NCBI RefSeq assembly: GCF_002159735.1
Contig: NZ_NFJF01000001.1
Span: 248,001-312,000 of the forward strand
Source of the DNA: Olsenella sp. An270
GTDB lineage: Bacteria; Actinomycetota; Coriobacteriia; Coriobacteriales; Atopobiaceae
Direction of reading: 5' to 3'
Length of the DNA: 64,000 bases
Of this stretch, positions 20,088 to 28,834 are shown piece after piece (position 1 is the stretch's first letter; every line of letters begins with the position of its first letter). The translations under genes were made by a program, and so were the position numbers. A model generated the notes under the pieces. The model was not told where the DNA came from. It saw nothing but the letters and a program-made list of their open reading frames with translations, and did not search any database.

Positions 20088-21323
20088 ATGCACATCAGCG
20101 AGTCCCAGCTCAAGCTCGTCAACAACCAGGTCCAGCGCCTCGTGGCGTCGGGCAACTACTTTGGCCGACGCCTCCAGGAGGCGGGCGTCACCGAGGTCCG
20201 CACCGAGGAGGACTTCCTCGCGCTGCCGTTCTCCGAGAAGGAGGACCTGCGCAACTGCTACCCGCTCGGCGTCTCCGCCGTGGACGAGCGAGAGATCGTG
20301 CGCATCCACTCGAGCTCGGGTACCACGGGCACGCCGGTCATCATCCCCTACACCGCGCGCGACGTCGACGACTGGGCGGAGCAGTTCAAGCGCTGCTACG
20401 AGGTGGCGGGCATCACGGCCGAGGACCGCATCCAGATCACGCCCGGCTACGGCCTCTGGACCGCGGGCATCGGCTTCCAGGCGGGAGCCGAGAAGCTCGG
20501 GGCGATGGTCGTTCCCATGGGCCCCGGCAACACCGAGAAGCAGCTCCAGTTCATGGTCGACCTCCAGACAACGGTCATCGGCGCCACGTCAAGCTATGCG
20601 CTCCTGCTTGCCGAGGAGATCGAGAGGCGCGGCATGAAGGACCAGGTCGCCCTCACCAAGGGCGTCATCGGCTCCGAGCGCTGGGGCAAGAAGATGCGAG
20701 ACCGCGTGAAGGCGGGCCTGGGCATCTCCATCTACGACATCTACGGCCTCACCGAGGTCTATGGCCCCGGCATCGGCATCTCCTGCGACGCCGAGGACGG
20801 CATGCACTACTGGGACGACTACATCTACATCGAGATCGTCGATCCTGCGACGGGCGAGCCGCTCCCGGACGGGGAGTGGGGAGAGATCGTCATCACCACG
20901 CTCGTCAAGGAGGGCGCGCCGCTCATCCGTTTCCGCACCCACGACCTCAGCCGCATCATCCCCGGGACGTGCCCCTGCGGCTGCGCGTACCCGCGCATCG
21001 ACGCGCTGCAGGGCCGCTCCGACGACATGGTCAAGATCCACGGCGTCAACGTCTTCCCGCGCCAGATCGAGGAGATCCTCCAGACGTTCCCGGCGCTCTC
21101 GAGCGAGTATCAGATCCGCCTCTCGCACCTCGAGGGTCGCGACACCATGCGTATCTACGTCGAGACGGACGGCACACAGGACTTCCTCGACACCGCCGAC
21201 GCCGTTGCCGCCGAGGTCAAGCGTCGCATCGGCTTCACGCCGCTCGTCAAGGTCGTCGAGCTCGGCGTGCTCCCGAGGAGCGAGAAGAAGACCAAGCGCG
21301 TCTTCGACGAGAGGTATGAGTAG
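20088..21323 (+). CDS. paaK: Phenylacetate-CoA ligase family protein
   Basis: AMP-forming aryl-acid:CoA ligase of 411 residues. The AMP-binding motif is HSSSGTTGTPVII; later motifs are IYDIYGLTEVYGPG, FRTHDLSRIIPG and GRSDDMVKIHGVNVFP, as in PaaK. It follows iorB with a GGAG ribosome site, forming an iorA-iorB-paaK operon. It either activates imported aryl acetates for reductive carboxylation to aryl pyruvates (amino-acid synthesis) or works on IorAB products; the sequence does not decide the direction. Confidence 0.9.
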   Translation: MHISESQLKLVNNQVQRLVASGNYFGRRLQEAGVTEVRTEEDFLALPFSEKEDLRNCYPLGVSAVDEREIVRIHSSSGTTGTPVIIPYTARDVDDWAEQFKRCYEVAGITAEDRIQITPGYGLWTAGIGFQAGAEKLGAMVVPMGPGNTEKQLQFMVDLQTTVIGATSSYALLLAEEIERRGMKDQVALTKGVIGSERWGKKMRDRVKAGLGISIYDIYGLTEVYGPGIGISCDAEDGMHYWDDYIYIEIVDPATGEPLPDGEWGEIVITTLVKEGAPLIRFRTHDLSRIIPGTCPCGCAYPRIDALQGRSDDMVKIHGVNVFPRQIEEILQTFPALSSEYQIRLSHLEGRDTMRIYVETDGTQDFLDTADAVAAEVKRRIGFTPLVKVVELGVLPRSEKKTKRVFDERYE

Positions 21324-21431
21324 TCAGAAACCTGTTCCTTAAACCAAAGTTGTCGTTCTCACCGCTCACGCGTCCCATCCGACCGTCGGGCGATGATTGG
21401 CGGCGAACCTTCCCGACCGTCGGCGAGCCGG

Positions 21432-21445
21432 TGTTAACGTACTCA
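21432..21445. promoter_or_regulatory. Candidate LacI-type operator before mglB
   Basis: TGTTAACGTACTCA has the central CG of LacI-family operators and shares TGTTAACGTAC with a site between galM and the lacI-family gene (27716-27729). It lies 58 bp before the mglB start. Confidence 0.5.
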
Positions 21446-21502
21446 CAAGACAAGGGCACGCGTATGGCGCGTGTCTGGGGAAACGGGGAAAGGAAACCCA
21501 CC

Positions 21503-22795
21503 ATGGATCTGACTCGTCGCAACTTCGTGAAGGTCTGCGGCCTCGGTCTCGCCGGTGCCGGCACCGTCGCGCTCGTCGGCTGCGGTGGCGAGACTGCCGA
21601 GCAGCCCGCCGAGGAGGGTGGCGACGCCGCCGCTACCGGCAACGCCGCCAAGCCGGTCATCTTCTTCAACCGTCAGCCGTCCAACTCCACCACGGGCGAG
21701 CTCGACATGGACACCCTGACCTTCAACGAGAACACCTACTACGTCGGCTTTGACGCCACCCAGGGTGGCGACCTCCAGGGCGAGATGGTCCTGGCTCACA
21801 TCAAGGCCCACGCCGCCGAGCTCGACCGCAACGGCGACGGCATCATCGGCTACGTCCTCGCCGTCGGTGACATCGGCCACAACGACTCCATCGCCCGTAC
21901 GCGCGGCACCCGCAAGGCGCTCGGCACCGCCGTCGAGCAGGACGGCAACATCGTCTCCGACCCCGTCGGCACCAACACCGACGGCTCCTCCACCCTCGTC
22001 GTCGACGGCAAGGTCACCGCTGATGACGGCAAGGAGTACATCATCCGCGAGCTCGCCTCGCAGGAGATGAAGAACCAGTCCGGCGCCACCTGGGACGCTG
22101 CCACGGCCGGCAACGCCATCGGCACCTGGGCCTCCTCCTTCGGCGACCAGATCGACGTCGTCGTCTCCAACAACGACGGCATGGGCATGTCCATGTTCAA
22201 CGCCTGGTCCAAGGAGAACGGCGTCCCGACCTTCGGCTACGACGCCAACTCCGACGCCGTCGCGGCCATCGCCGAGGGCTACGCGGGCACCATCTCCCAG
22301 AACCCCGCCGTCCAGGCCTACCTCACCCTGCGCCTGCTCCGCAACGTCTTCGACGGCGCCGACATCAACACCGGCATCGCCACCGAGGATGACGCGGGCA
22401 ACGTCATCGCCGAGGCTGACTACGTCTACAACGAGGACGAGCGCTCCTACTACGCGATGAACATCGCGGTCACCGCCGAGAACTACGAGCAGTACCTCGA
22501 CGCCACCACGCTCTATTCCACGGCTCAGAGCCAGCTCGACGAGTCCGCTCACCCCAACAAGAGCGTCTGGCTCGACATCTACAACGCCGCGGACAACTTC
22601 CTCTCCGCGACCTACCAGCCGCTCCTCGAGAAGTACGACGACCTGCTCAACCTCACGGTCGAGTACATCGGCGGCGACGGCCAGACCGAGGCCAACATCA
22701 CCAACCGTCTCGGCAACCCGGACCAGTACGACGGCTTCGCCATCAACATGGTGAAGACCGACAACGGCGCCTCCTACACCTCGCTGCTCGCGTAG
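21503..22795 (+). CDS. mglB: Galactose/glucose-binding lipoprotein, circularly permuted
   Basis: Substrate-binding protein of the Mgl-type ABC transporter, 430 residues. The N-terminus has a twin-arginine TRRNFVK and a lipobox LVGC (Cys27), then an acidic linker. From residue 50 it matches Escherichia coli MglB starting near its residue 85 (PVIFFNRQPS, YYVGFD, the Ca loop D108-N110-D112, GHND), and residues ~354-430 match the canonical N-terminus (IYNAADNF, then GDGQTEANI and FAINMVKTDNG). Ligand positions are all present: Asn56, His126, Asp128, Arg132, Trp197, Asn224 region, Asp247, Asn267, Asp364, Phe366. The start at 21503 has an AAAGGAAA ribosome site. Confidence 0.9.
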   Translation: MDLTRRNFVKVCGLGLAGAGTVALVGCGGETAEQPAEEGGDAAATGNAAKPVIFFNRQPSNSTTGELDMDTLTFNENTYYVGFDATQGGDLQGEMVLAHIKAHAAELDRNGDGIIGYVLAVGDIGHNDSIARTRGTRKALGTAVEQDGNIVSDPVGTNTDGSSTLVVDGKVTADDGKEYIIRELASQEMKNQSGATWDAATAGNAIGTWASSFGDQIDVVVSNNDGMGMSMFNAWSKENGVPTFGYDANSDAVAAIAEGYAGTISQNPAVQAYLTLRLLRNVFDGADINTGIATEDDAGNVIAEADYVYNEDERSYYAMNIAVTAENYEQYLDATTLYSTAQSQLDESAHPNKSVWLDIYNAADNFLSATYQPLLEKYDDLLNLTVEYIGGDGQTEANITNRLGNPDQYDGFAINMVKTDNGASYTSLLA

Positions 22796-22834
22796 GCAGG
22801 AATATGGCTTCGTTCCGCTGACACGGAAGAACAA

Positions 22835-22864
22835 GGGAGGGAGGAGGTCATGCTCCTCCCTCCC
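22835..22864 (+). other. Strong hairpin between mglB and mglA
   Basis: A perfect 12-bp stem (22835-22846 with 22853-22864) with a 6-nt loop and no T-run. Such hairpins commonly protect the binding-protein message and lower downstream expression in ABC operons. Confidence 0.65.
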
Positions 22865-22943
22865 TATGCGTCTGAAGACTTTGGGTTAGCGGTGTTTCTC
22901 TGGAGGCGCGCCAGCGCCACGAATTACGTAAGGGGTGAAACTA

Positions 22944-24452
22944 TTGGCTGACAAGCAAGATGACATCATCCTGTCGATCCAGGGCATGAGCAAGTCGTTC
23001 GGACGCAACCGGGTTCTGAACCACATCAACCTCAACGTTCGGCGCGGCACCGTCATGGGCCTCATGGGCGAGAACGGCGCAGGCAAGTCCACGATGATGA
23101 ACTGCCTGTTCGGCACCTACCAGAAGGACGAGGGCACCATCCTGCTCAACGGCAAGGAGGTCGCCTTCTCCGGTCCCAAGGACGCGCTCGAGAACGGCAT
23201 CGCGATGGTGCACCAGGAGCTCAACCAGTGCCTGGACCGCAACGTCAAGGACAACCTGTTCCTCGGCCGCTTCCCGACGAACTCGCTCGGCATCGTTGAC
23301 GAGGGCCGCATGCGCAAGGAGGCATCCGACCTCTTCCGCAAGCTCGGCCTCACGGTCAACCTGAACACGCCCATGCGCAACATGTCGGTCTCCCAGCGCC
23401 AGATGTGCGAGATCGCAAAGGCCATCTCCTACAACGCCCAGGTCATCGTTCTGGACGAGCCCACCTCCTCGCTCATGACCCAGGAGGTCGAGAAGCTCTT
23501 TGCGATGATGCGCATGCTCAAGGAGCAGGGCATCTCGCTGATCTACATCTCCCACAAGATGGACGAGATCTTCGAGATCTGCGACGACGTCTCGGTGCTG
23601 CGCGACGGCGAGCTCGTCATGACCAAGCGCATCGAGGACACCAACATGAACGAGCTCATCGCCGCCATGGTCGGTCGTTCCCTCGACAACCGCTTCCCGC
23701 CCGTGGACAACACGCCCGGCGAGCCCATCCTCTCGATCCAGCACCTCTCCACCAAGTACGCCCCCAACCTCTCGGACATCACCTTCGACGTCCGCAAGGG
23801 TGAGATCTTCGGCCTCTACGGCCTCGTCGGCGCCGGGCGCACCGAGCTTTTGGAGACGATCTTCGGCATCCGCACGCGCGCCTCGGGTCGCGTCTACTTC
23901 CGCGACCACCTCATGAACTTCAACAACGCCCAGGAGGCGATGGACTACGGCTTCGCCCTCATCACCGAGGAGCGCAAGGCCAACGGCCTCTTCCTCAAGG
24001 GCGACCTGACGTTCAACACCACGATCGCGAACCTGGGGCACTACAAGACCGGCATCGCCCTCTCCAAGCCGAGGATGGTCAACGCCACCAACGAGGAGAT
24101 CAAGACCATGCGCACCAAGTGCATGGGACCCGATGACCTCATCTCCTCGCTCTCCGGCGGCAACCAGCAGAAGGTCATCTTCGGCAAGTGGCTCGAGCGC
24201 GCCCCGCAGGTCTTCCTGATGGACGAGCCGACCCGCGGCATCGACGTCGGTGCCAAGTACGAGATCTACGAGCTCATCATCAAGATGGCGAAGGAGGGCA
24301 AGACCATCATCGTGGTCTCCTCCGAGATGCCCGAGATTCTCGGCATCACCAACCGCATCGGTGTCATGTCCAACGGCAGGCTCTCCGGCATCGTCAACAC
24401 CAAGGAGACGAACCAGGAAGAGCTCCTTCGCCTCAGCGCCAAGTATCTGTAA
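22944..24452 (+). CDS. mglA: Galactose/methyl galactoside ABC transporter ATPase
   Basis: Sugar-import ATPase with two ATP-binding domains, 502 residues. Domain 1 has Walker A GENGAGKST, signature NMSVSQRQM and Walker B VIVLDEPTSS; domain 2 has GLVGAGRTELL, SLSGGNQQKV and VFLMDEPTRG. This is the standard MglA/RbsA pattern. I start at the TTG at 22944, which has AGGGGTG 7 nt upstream, rather than the GTG that overlaps that ribosome site. It sits between mglB and mglC. Confidence 0.93.
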   Translation: MADKQDDIILSIQGMSKSFGRNRVLNHINLNVRRGTVMGLMGENGAGKSTMMNCLFGTYQKDEGTILLNGKEVAFSGPKDALENGIAMVHQELNQCLDRNVKDNLFLGRFPTNSLGIVDEGRMRKEASDLFRKLGLTVNLNTPMRNMSVSQRQMCEIAKAISYNAQVIVLDEPTSSLMTQEVEKLFAMMRMLKEQGISLIYISHKMDEIFEICDDVSVLRDGELVMTKRIEDTNMNELIAAMVGRSLDNRFPPVDNTPGEPILSIQHLSTKYAPNLSDITFDVRKGEIFGLYGLVGAGRTELLETIFGIRTRASGRVYFRDHLMNFNNAQEAMDYGFALITEERKANGLFLKGDLTFNTTIANLGHYKTGIALSKPRMVNATNEEIKTMRTKCMGPDDLISSLSGGNQQKVIFGKWLERAPQVFLMDEPTRGIDVGAKYEIYELIIKMAKEGKTIIVVSSEMPEILGITNRIGVMSNGRLSGIVNTKETNQEELLRLSAKYL

Positions 24453-24464
24453 GGGGGATAACCT

Positions 24465-26111
24465 ATGGCAAACGCAATTCTCACGCACGAGGAGGAGATG
24501 GCCCTGCGCAAGCCGATCGACGACCACGTCGGCGCCATCCAGGCCAAGATCGACGCCCTGCGCGTCGACGGCACGGACAAGGTCGTTGCGCTCGAGGGCT
24601 CCATCGACGACGCCAAGCGCGACAAGATCCTGACCAAGGACGAGCGCGAGCGCGCCATCGCCGCCTACCAGAAGGACCTCGAGAAGGCCAAGGCCGTCGA
24701 GAGCCAGAACAAGTCCCAGGTCGACGCCCTCATCAAGGAGGCTGTCGACTACCTCTCCGCGCACTACGACAAGGACTATCTCGACGCGGTCAAGCAGGCC
24801 TGCGCCTCCGAGAAGGTCGTCGCCAAGCAGAACTATGACAAGCGCCTCGCCGAGCTTGAGAAGGAGCACCAGGCCAACCTCGCCAAGCTCTCCGACAGCG
24901 CCGAGATCAAGGACGAGAACTACGTCTACAAGAACCGTCGCTTCGACGCCAAGATCGAGTACGAGAAGGCGCTGCAGCTCGTCAAGGACCGCGGCCACGA
25001 GGCCTTCACCCACCGCTACCACCTGATCGACATGCTCCGTATGTCCAAGTTCACCTTCGCGGAGAACCAGGCCCAGCGCTGGGAGAACTACAAGTACACG
25101 TTCGACCGCCGTCAGTTCCTGCTGCGCAACGGCCTCTACATCGCAATCCTCGCCGTCTTCATCGGCCTGTGCGTCGCCGCGCCGATCGTCAAGGGCACGC
25201 AGCTCCTCACGGTCAACAACGTGCTCAACATCCTGCAGCAGGCCTCGCCGCGCATGTTCCTCGCGCTCGGCGTCGCCGGCCTCATCCTCCAGACGGGCAC
25301 CGACCTCTCGATCGGCCGCATGGTGGGCATGGGCATGACCGCTTCGACGATCATCATGCACCAGGGCATCAACACCGGCACGGTCTTCGGCATGACGTTC
25401 GACCTCACCTCCGTCCCCGTCGTCGGCCGCATCATCCTGGCCCTTCTCGTCTGCATCGTGCTCTGCGTCTTCTTTGCCACGATCGCCGGCTTCTTCACGG
25501 CCAAGTTCAAGATGCACTGGTTCATCTCCACGATGGCCAACATGCTGATCATCTTCGGCCTGCTCACCTACGCCACGAAGGGCGTCTCCTTCGGCTCCAT
25601 CGAGACCGCCATCCCCGGCATGGTCATCCCCAAGATCGGCGGGTTCCCGACGATCATCCTGTGGGCCGTCGCGGCCATCGCCATCGTCTGGTTCATCTGG
25701 AACAAGACCACGTTCGGCAAGAACATGTACGCGGTCGGTGGCAACCCTGAGGCCGCTGCCGTCTCCGGCATCAACGTCTTCTGGGTCATGCTCGGCACCT
25801 TCATGCTCGCCGGCGTCCTCTACGGCTTTGGCTCCTGGCTCGAGTGCCTGCGCATGACCGGTTCCGGCTCCGCGGCTTACGGCCAGGGCTGGGAGACCGA
25901 CGCCATCGCGGCCTGCGTCGTCGGCGGCGTCTCCTTCACCGGCGGCATCGGCAAGATCTCGGGCGTCACGATCGGCGTTCTCATCTTCACCGCGCTGACC
26001 TACTCGCTCACGATTCTCGGCGTCGACACGAACCTCCAGTTCGTCTTCTCCGGCGTCATCATCCTGCTGGCCGTCACCCTCGACTGCCTGAAGTACATCC
26101 AGAAGAAGTAG
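24465..26111 (+). CDS. mglC: Galactose/methyl galactoside permease with long N-terminal extension
   Basis: Residues ~224-548 form a standard MglC-type permease: helices beginning NGLYIAILAVFIGL, the FLALGVAGLILQTGTDLSIG segment, and GGVSFTGGIGKISG near the end. Residues 1-~222 are extra: highly charged, rich in Lys/Glu/Asp/Ala and probably long helices or coiled coil, with no hydrophobic segment, so likely cytosolic. Ordinary MglC is about 330-340 residues. GGGGG precedes the ATG, 12 nt after mglA. The continuous frame and even codon use argue against an error. Confidence 0.88.
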   Translation: MANAILTHEEEMALRKPIDDHVGAIQAKIDALRVDGTDKVVALEGSIDDAKRDKILTKDERERAIAAYQKDLEKAKAVESQNKSQVDALIKEAVDYLSAHYDKDYLDAVKQACASEKVVAKQNYDKRLAELEKEHQANLAKLSDSAEIKDENYVYKNRRFDAKIEYEKALQLVKDRGHEAFTHRYHLIDMLRMSKFTFAENQAQRWENYKYTFDRRQFLLRNGLYIAILAVFIGLCVAAPIVKGTQLLTVNNVLNILQQASPRMFLALGVAGLILQTGTDLSIGRMVGMGMTASTIIMHQGINTGTVFGMTFDLTSVPVVGRIILALLVCIVLCVFFATIAGFFTAKFKMHWFISTMANMLIIFGLLTYATKGVSFGSIETAIPGMVIPKIGGFPTIILWAVAAIAIVWFIWNKTTFGKNMYAVGGNPEAAAVSGINVFWVMLGTFMLAGVLYGFGSWLECLRMTGSGSAAYGQGWETDAIAACVVGGVSFTGGIGKISGVTIGVLIFTALTYSLTILGVDTNLQFVFSGVIILLAVTLDCLKYIQKK

Positions 26112-26138
26112 CCACCTCCTCAGATGTGCTCCCCCAGG

Positions 26139-26174
26139 CCCGCCCGGACCCCGCGTCCGGGCGGGTTCTTCTGT
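26139..26174 (+). terminator. Terminator of the mgl operon
   Basis: An 11-bp stem (26139-26149 with 26155-26165) followed by TTCTTCTGT, 27 nt after the mglC stop. Confidence 0.85.
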
Positions 26175-26492
26175 GACGGGCGTACGGATCTAAGGATTGC
26201 CGGCCTTGTCCTGGCGGCATCTAGGATTTGCTGCCGTTGTCCAGGGGGGTCCCAGGAATCGCGGCCCTTGTCGTCCGCGCTTCTAGAAATACGCGGGATT
26301 GATCGGTTGCGGGGCCCGATGTCGTGCAAACCTCGTGAATTCTAGAGGGCTGCATGACAAGGGCGGCAAAACTTAGATGCGCGGGCGACAAGGACAGTGA
26401 TCCCTAGAAGTCACAAGGACAAGCGCTCCAATTCCTAGATGCCTTCACGACAAGGGCGGCAATTCCTAGAAGCGCGGTCGACAAGAACGAGG
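26168..26492. repeat. Divergent array of ~31-bp imperfect repeats
   Basis: About eight or nine units share a TTCCTAGA start, a central CGACAAGG and a GGCGGCAA end. Units at 26338-26370, 26371-26401, 26402-26431, 26432-26462 and 26463-26492 read rightward; about four units from 26289 down to 26168 read leftward. The centre (26290-26337) is less similar. Units differ from each other at many places, unlike CRISPR repeats. No gene lies in 26112-26562; flanking terminators serve mglC and galM. Function unknown. Confidence 0.7.
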
Positions 26493-26501
26493 GCCTCCGG
26501 A

Positions 26502-26533
26502 GCAAACGAAAAGGGCCCCGCATGCGGGGCCCT
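26502..26533 (-). terminator. Terminator of galM
   Basis: A perfect 22-bp palindrome AGGGCCCCGCA/TGCGGGGCCCT (26512-26533) is followed on the minus strand by TTTTCGTTTGC. Confidence 0.85.
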
Positions 26534-26562
26534 CCACGGGAGCGGTTGTGTTGACGCGCGCC

Positions 26563-27642
26563 CTAGATCGTCGAGAAGCGGTAGACGATCGTCTGCGCGT
26601 AGGGACGACCGGGCTCGCAGACGGGCTGGTCCCACTCGGGGTGATGCGGGAAGTCGGGGTAGAACTCCGGCTCGAAGGCAACCCCGTCGCGCGGGCGGTA
26701 GCTGGCCCCGTCCTTCACGCCCTCGGCGTCGTCGCACCAGTTTCCGGTGTAGAGGTGCGCACCCGGCATGGTGATGAGGATGTCGAGCGCACGGCCGCTC
26801 GCGGGGTCCTCGAGGCGCATGGCGTGACGAGGCGCGGCGTCAGGCTCGTAGTCGCGCACACAGAGGCAGTGGTCGTAGCCACGCGCGCGGCGCAGCTGCT
26901 CGCAGTCGGCGTCGATGTCCCGTCCGAGCGCCTTGGGGCTCCGGAAGTCGAACGGCGTCCCCTCGACGTCCTCGACGACACCCTCGGAGACCGAGTCCTC
27001 GCGGAGGGGGAGGAACGTGTCGGCGTCGATGGTGGCGACCTGGTCGAGAACGGAGCCCGCGTCGTGACCGGCGAGGTTCACGTAGGTGTGGCTCGTCATG
27101 TTGACGCACGTCTTGGCGTCGGTCGTGCAGTCGAACGTGAGGGCGAGCTCGCTCACGCCCTCCTCCGGCTCGGAGAGCCGGTAGCTGGCGGTGAACGTGC
27201 GGTTGCCGGGGAGGCCGAGCTCGCCGTCTGCCAGCGAGCAGCTCAGGCTAAGCGTGTTGGAGGCCTCGTCATAGCTCGTCTCCCAGGCGCGCTTGTGCAG
27301 CCCGCGCATGAGGTCGGAGTGGAGGTTGTTCTCGCCGTTCGGTCCGTCGTTCCCCAGAAGGTGGTACACCGTCCCGTCGACGGGGACCTCGGCCCGGTCG
27401 GTGCGGTTGGCCATGGGGCCGATGACGCCGCCGTAGCACGACCCGTTCACGCCGGCATAGCCCTCGACGGAGGCGAAGCCAAGGACGACGTCGGCCGTCG
27501 TGCCGTCTCGACCCGGGACCTCCATGCCGAGGAGCGTGGCGCCGAAGTCCGAGATGCGCGCCCGGGTGTGCTCGGTCGAGAGCGTGTAGGCGCTCGCCTC
27601 GAAGCCGTCCGGGGTGCTGCCAAACGAAGTGACCTCCAGCAT
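26563..27642 (-). CDS. galM: Aldose 1-epimerase (mutarotase)
   Basis: Interconverts alpha and beta anomers of galactose/glucose, feeding the Leloir pathway after uptake by Mgl. The 359-residue protein has the GalM motifs: substrate Arg in GPMANRTDRA, HSDLMRGLHKR, the catalytic His in NMTSHTYVNLAGH, YDHCLCV, and the C-terminal catalytic Glu in FEPEFYPDFPHHPEW. The ATG at 27642 has AAGGGAG upstream; the longer frame has none. It is divergent from the LacI gene with a shared operator-like site. Confidence 0.93.
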   Translation of the reverse strand: MLEVTSFGSTPDGFEASAYTLSTEHTRARISDFGATLLGMEVPGRDGTTADVVLGFASVEGYAGVNGSCYGGVIGPMANRTDRAEVPVDGTVYHLLGNDGPNGENNLHSDLMRGLHKRAWETSYDEASNTLSLSCSLADGELGLPGNRTFTASYRLSEPEEGVSELALTFDCTTDAKTCVNMTSHTYVNLAGHDAGSVLDQVATIDADTFLPLREDSVSEGVVEDVEGTPFDFRSPKALGRDIDADCEQLRRARGYDHCLCVRDYEPDAAPRHAMRLEDPASGRALDILITMPGAHLYTGNWCDDAEGVKDGASYRPRDGVAFEPEFYPDFPHHPEWDQPVCEPGRPYAQTIVYRFSTI

Positions 27643-27715
27643 GAGGGCTCCCTTCTCTCGCAGACGGGACGGACGCCGCCGCTCACCGTCTACGCGTGGA
27701 CGAATCATGTCCTGA

Positions 27716-27729
27716 TGTTAACGTACACA
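27716..27729. promoter_or_regulatory. Candidate LacI-type operator between galM and its regulator
   Basis: TGTTAACGTACACA, nearly the same as the site before mglB, lies 74 bp before galM and 80 bp before the regulator gene. The central CG and partial dyad fit LacI-family operators. Confidence 0.5.
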
Positions 27730-27808
27730 TATCCGGTGGCGCCCAGCATGGCGCCCGTTTTTCGCCGTTGGAGTCCAAACGGCTTGTGAGCGGTCGGGAG
27801 GTGCGGGG

Positions 27809-28834
27809 ATGCCAAGGCTCGGAGGGACCCTCCCAGACGCGAGGCCGGTCTCGATGGCGGAGGTCGCCCGCGCGGCCGGCGTCTCTCAGCAGACCGTCTC
27901 GCGTGTGGTCAACGGCCACCCCAACGTGAGCGAGCGCACGCGCGAGCGCGTTCTCGCCGCCATCCGCGACCTGGGGTTCAGGCCCAACTTTGCCGGCAAG
28001 TCCCTTCGCAGCGGGCGCTACAACTCGATCGGCCTGTGCCTCTACAACGTGGACCAGTTCGGCAACCTCGCCACGGTGAAGGGGATCCTCTCGGCGGCGG
28101 GGGAGATGGGCTACGCGGTGACGACGCTCGAGATGGACGACCGCGTCCCCCTCTCGCTCGCCGAGGCGACGAGGAGGATGATGGCGCTGCCCATCGACGC
28201 CCTCGTCATAAGCATGAGCATACGGGCGAGCGACTTCGAGGAGTTCCAGCCGCAGCCCGGCCTCTCGACGGTCCTGCTCTCCATGTACGAGCACCCGCTC
28301 TGTACGACCGTGGACTCGGACCAGTACGAGTGCTCGCGTCTCGTCATGGACCACCTCTTCTCCCACGGTCATCGAGAGATCCGCTTCGTGAGCGGCCCCT
28401 CCTACTCGGTCGACTCCGTCTTTCGCGAGCGGGGATGGCGAGACGAGCTCACTGCCCGGAACCTCTACGTCAGCGAGCCGCTGCGGGGAGACTGGACCGC
28501 GAGCAGCGGCTACGAGCTCGGCCGCCGGATCGCGCGCGACGAGCGTGCGACTGCCGTCTACGTTGCCAACGATCAGATGGCGGTCGGTGTCTGGGCGGCG
28601 CTCGTGGAGGCGGGGAGGCGCGTCCCCGAGGACGTGAGCATCGTCGGCGTGGACGACTCGCTCGAGCGCTCGATCCCCAACGTGCGCCTCACCACCGTGA
28701 GCTTCGACCTCTTCGCCCGCGGGCGGGTCGCCGTGGAGCATGCCCTGCTCGGCTCGGCTCCGGGCTATCGCCCCACCTCCATCAGGATCGCCCCGACCCT
28801 CGTCGTGCGCGACAGCGTGGCTGACGCGCGCTGA
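27809..28834 (+). CDS. LacI-family transcriptional regulator
   Basis: Residues ~14-65 form the LacI HTH and hinge (MAEVARAAGVSQQTVSRVVN, then NVSERTRERVLAAI and NFAGKSLRSGR); the remainder is a sugar-binding effector domain ending with a typical VAVEHALLG and TLVVRDSV segment. Its position next to galM and the shared operator sequence before mglB suggest that it represses galactose/glucose uptake and use until the sugar appears. The start has GGAGGTGCGGGG upstream. A galactose effector is inferred. Confidence 0.9.
   Translation: MPRLGGTLPDARPVSMAEVARAAGVSQQTVSRVVNGHPNVSERTRERVLAAIRDLGFRPNFAGKSLRSGRYNSIGLCLYNVDQFGNLATVKGILSAAGEMGYAVTTLEMDDRVPLSLAEATRRMMALPIDALVISMSIRASDFEEFQPQPGLSTVLLSMYEHPLCTTVDSDQYECSRLVMDHLFSHGHREIRFVSGPSYSVDSVFRERGWRDELTARNLYVSEPLRGDWTASSGYELGRRIARDERATAVYVANDQMAVGVWAALVEAGRRVPEDVSIVGVDDSLERSIPNVRLTTVSFDLFARGRVAVEHALLGSAPGYRPTSIRIAPTLVVRDSVADAR

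Noticed and set aside
21503-22795. MglB order explained by sequencing error, frameshift or gene fusion
   Set aside because: The frame is continuous, each canonical segment occurs once, and ligand residues are all kept, which fits a true permutation better.
26168-26492. CRISPR array
   Set aside because: Units are all different, there are no identical repeats with unique spacers, the polarity flips in the middle and no cas gene is near.
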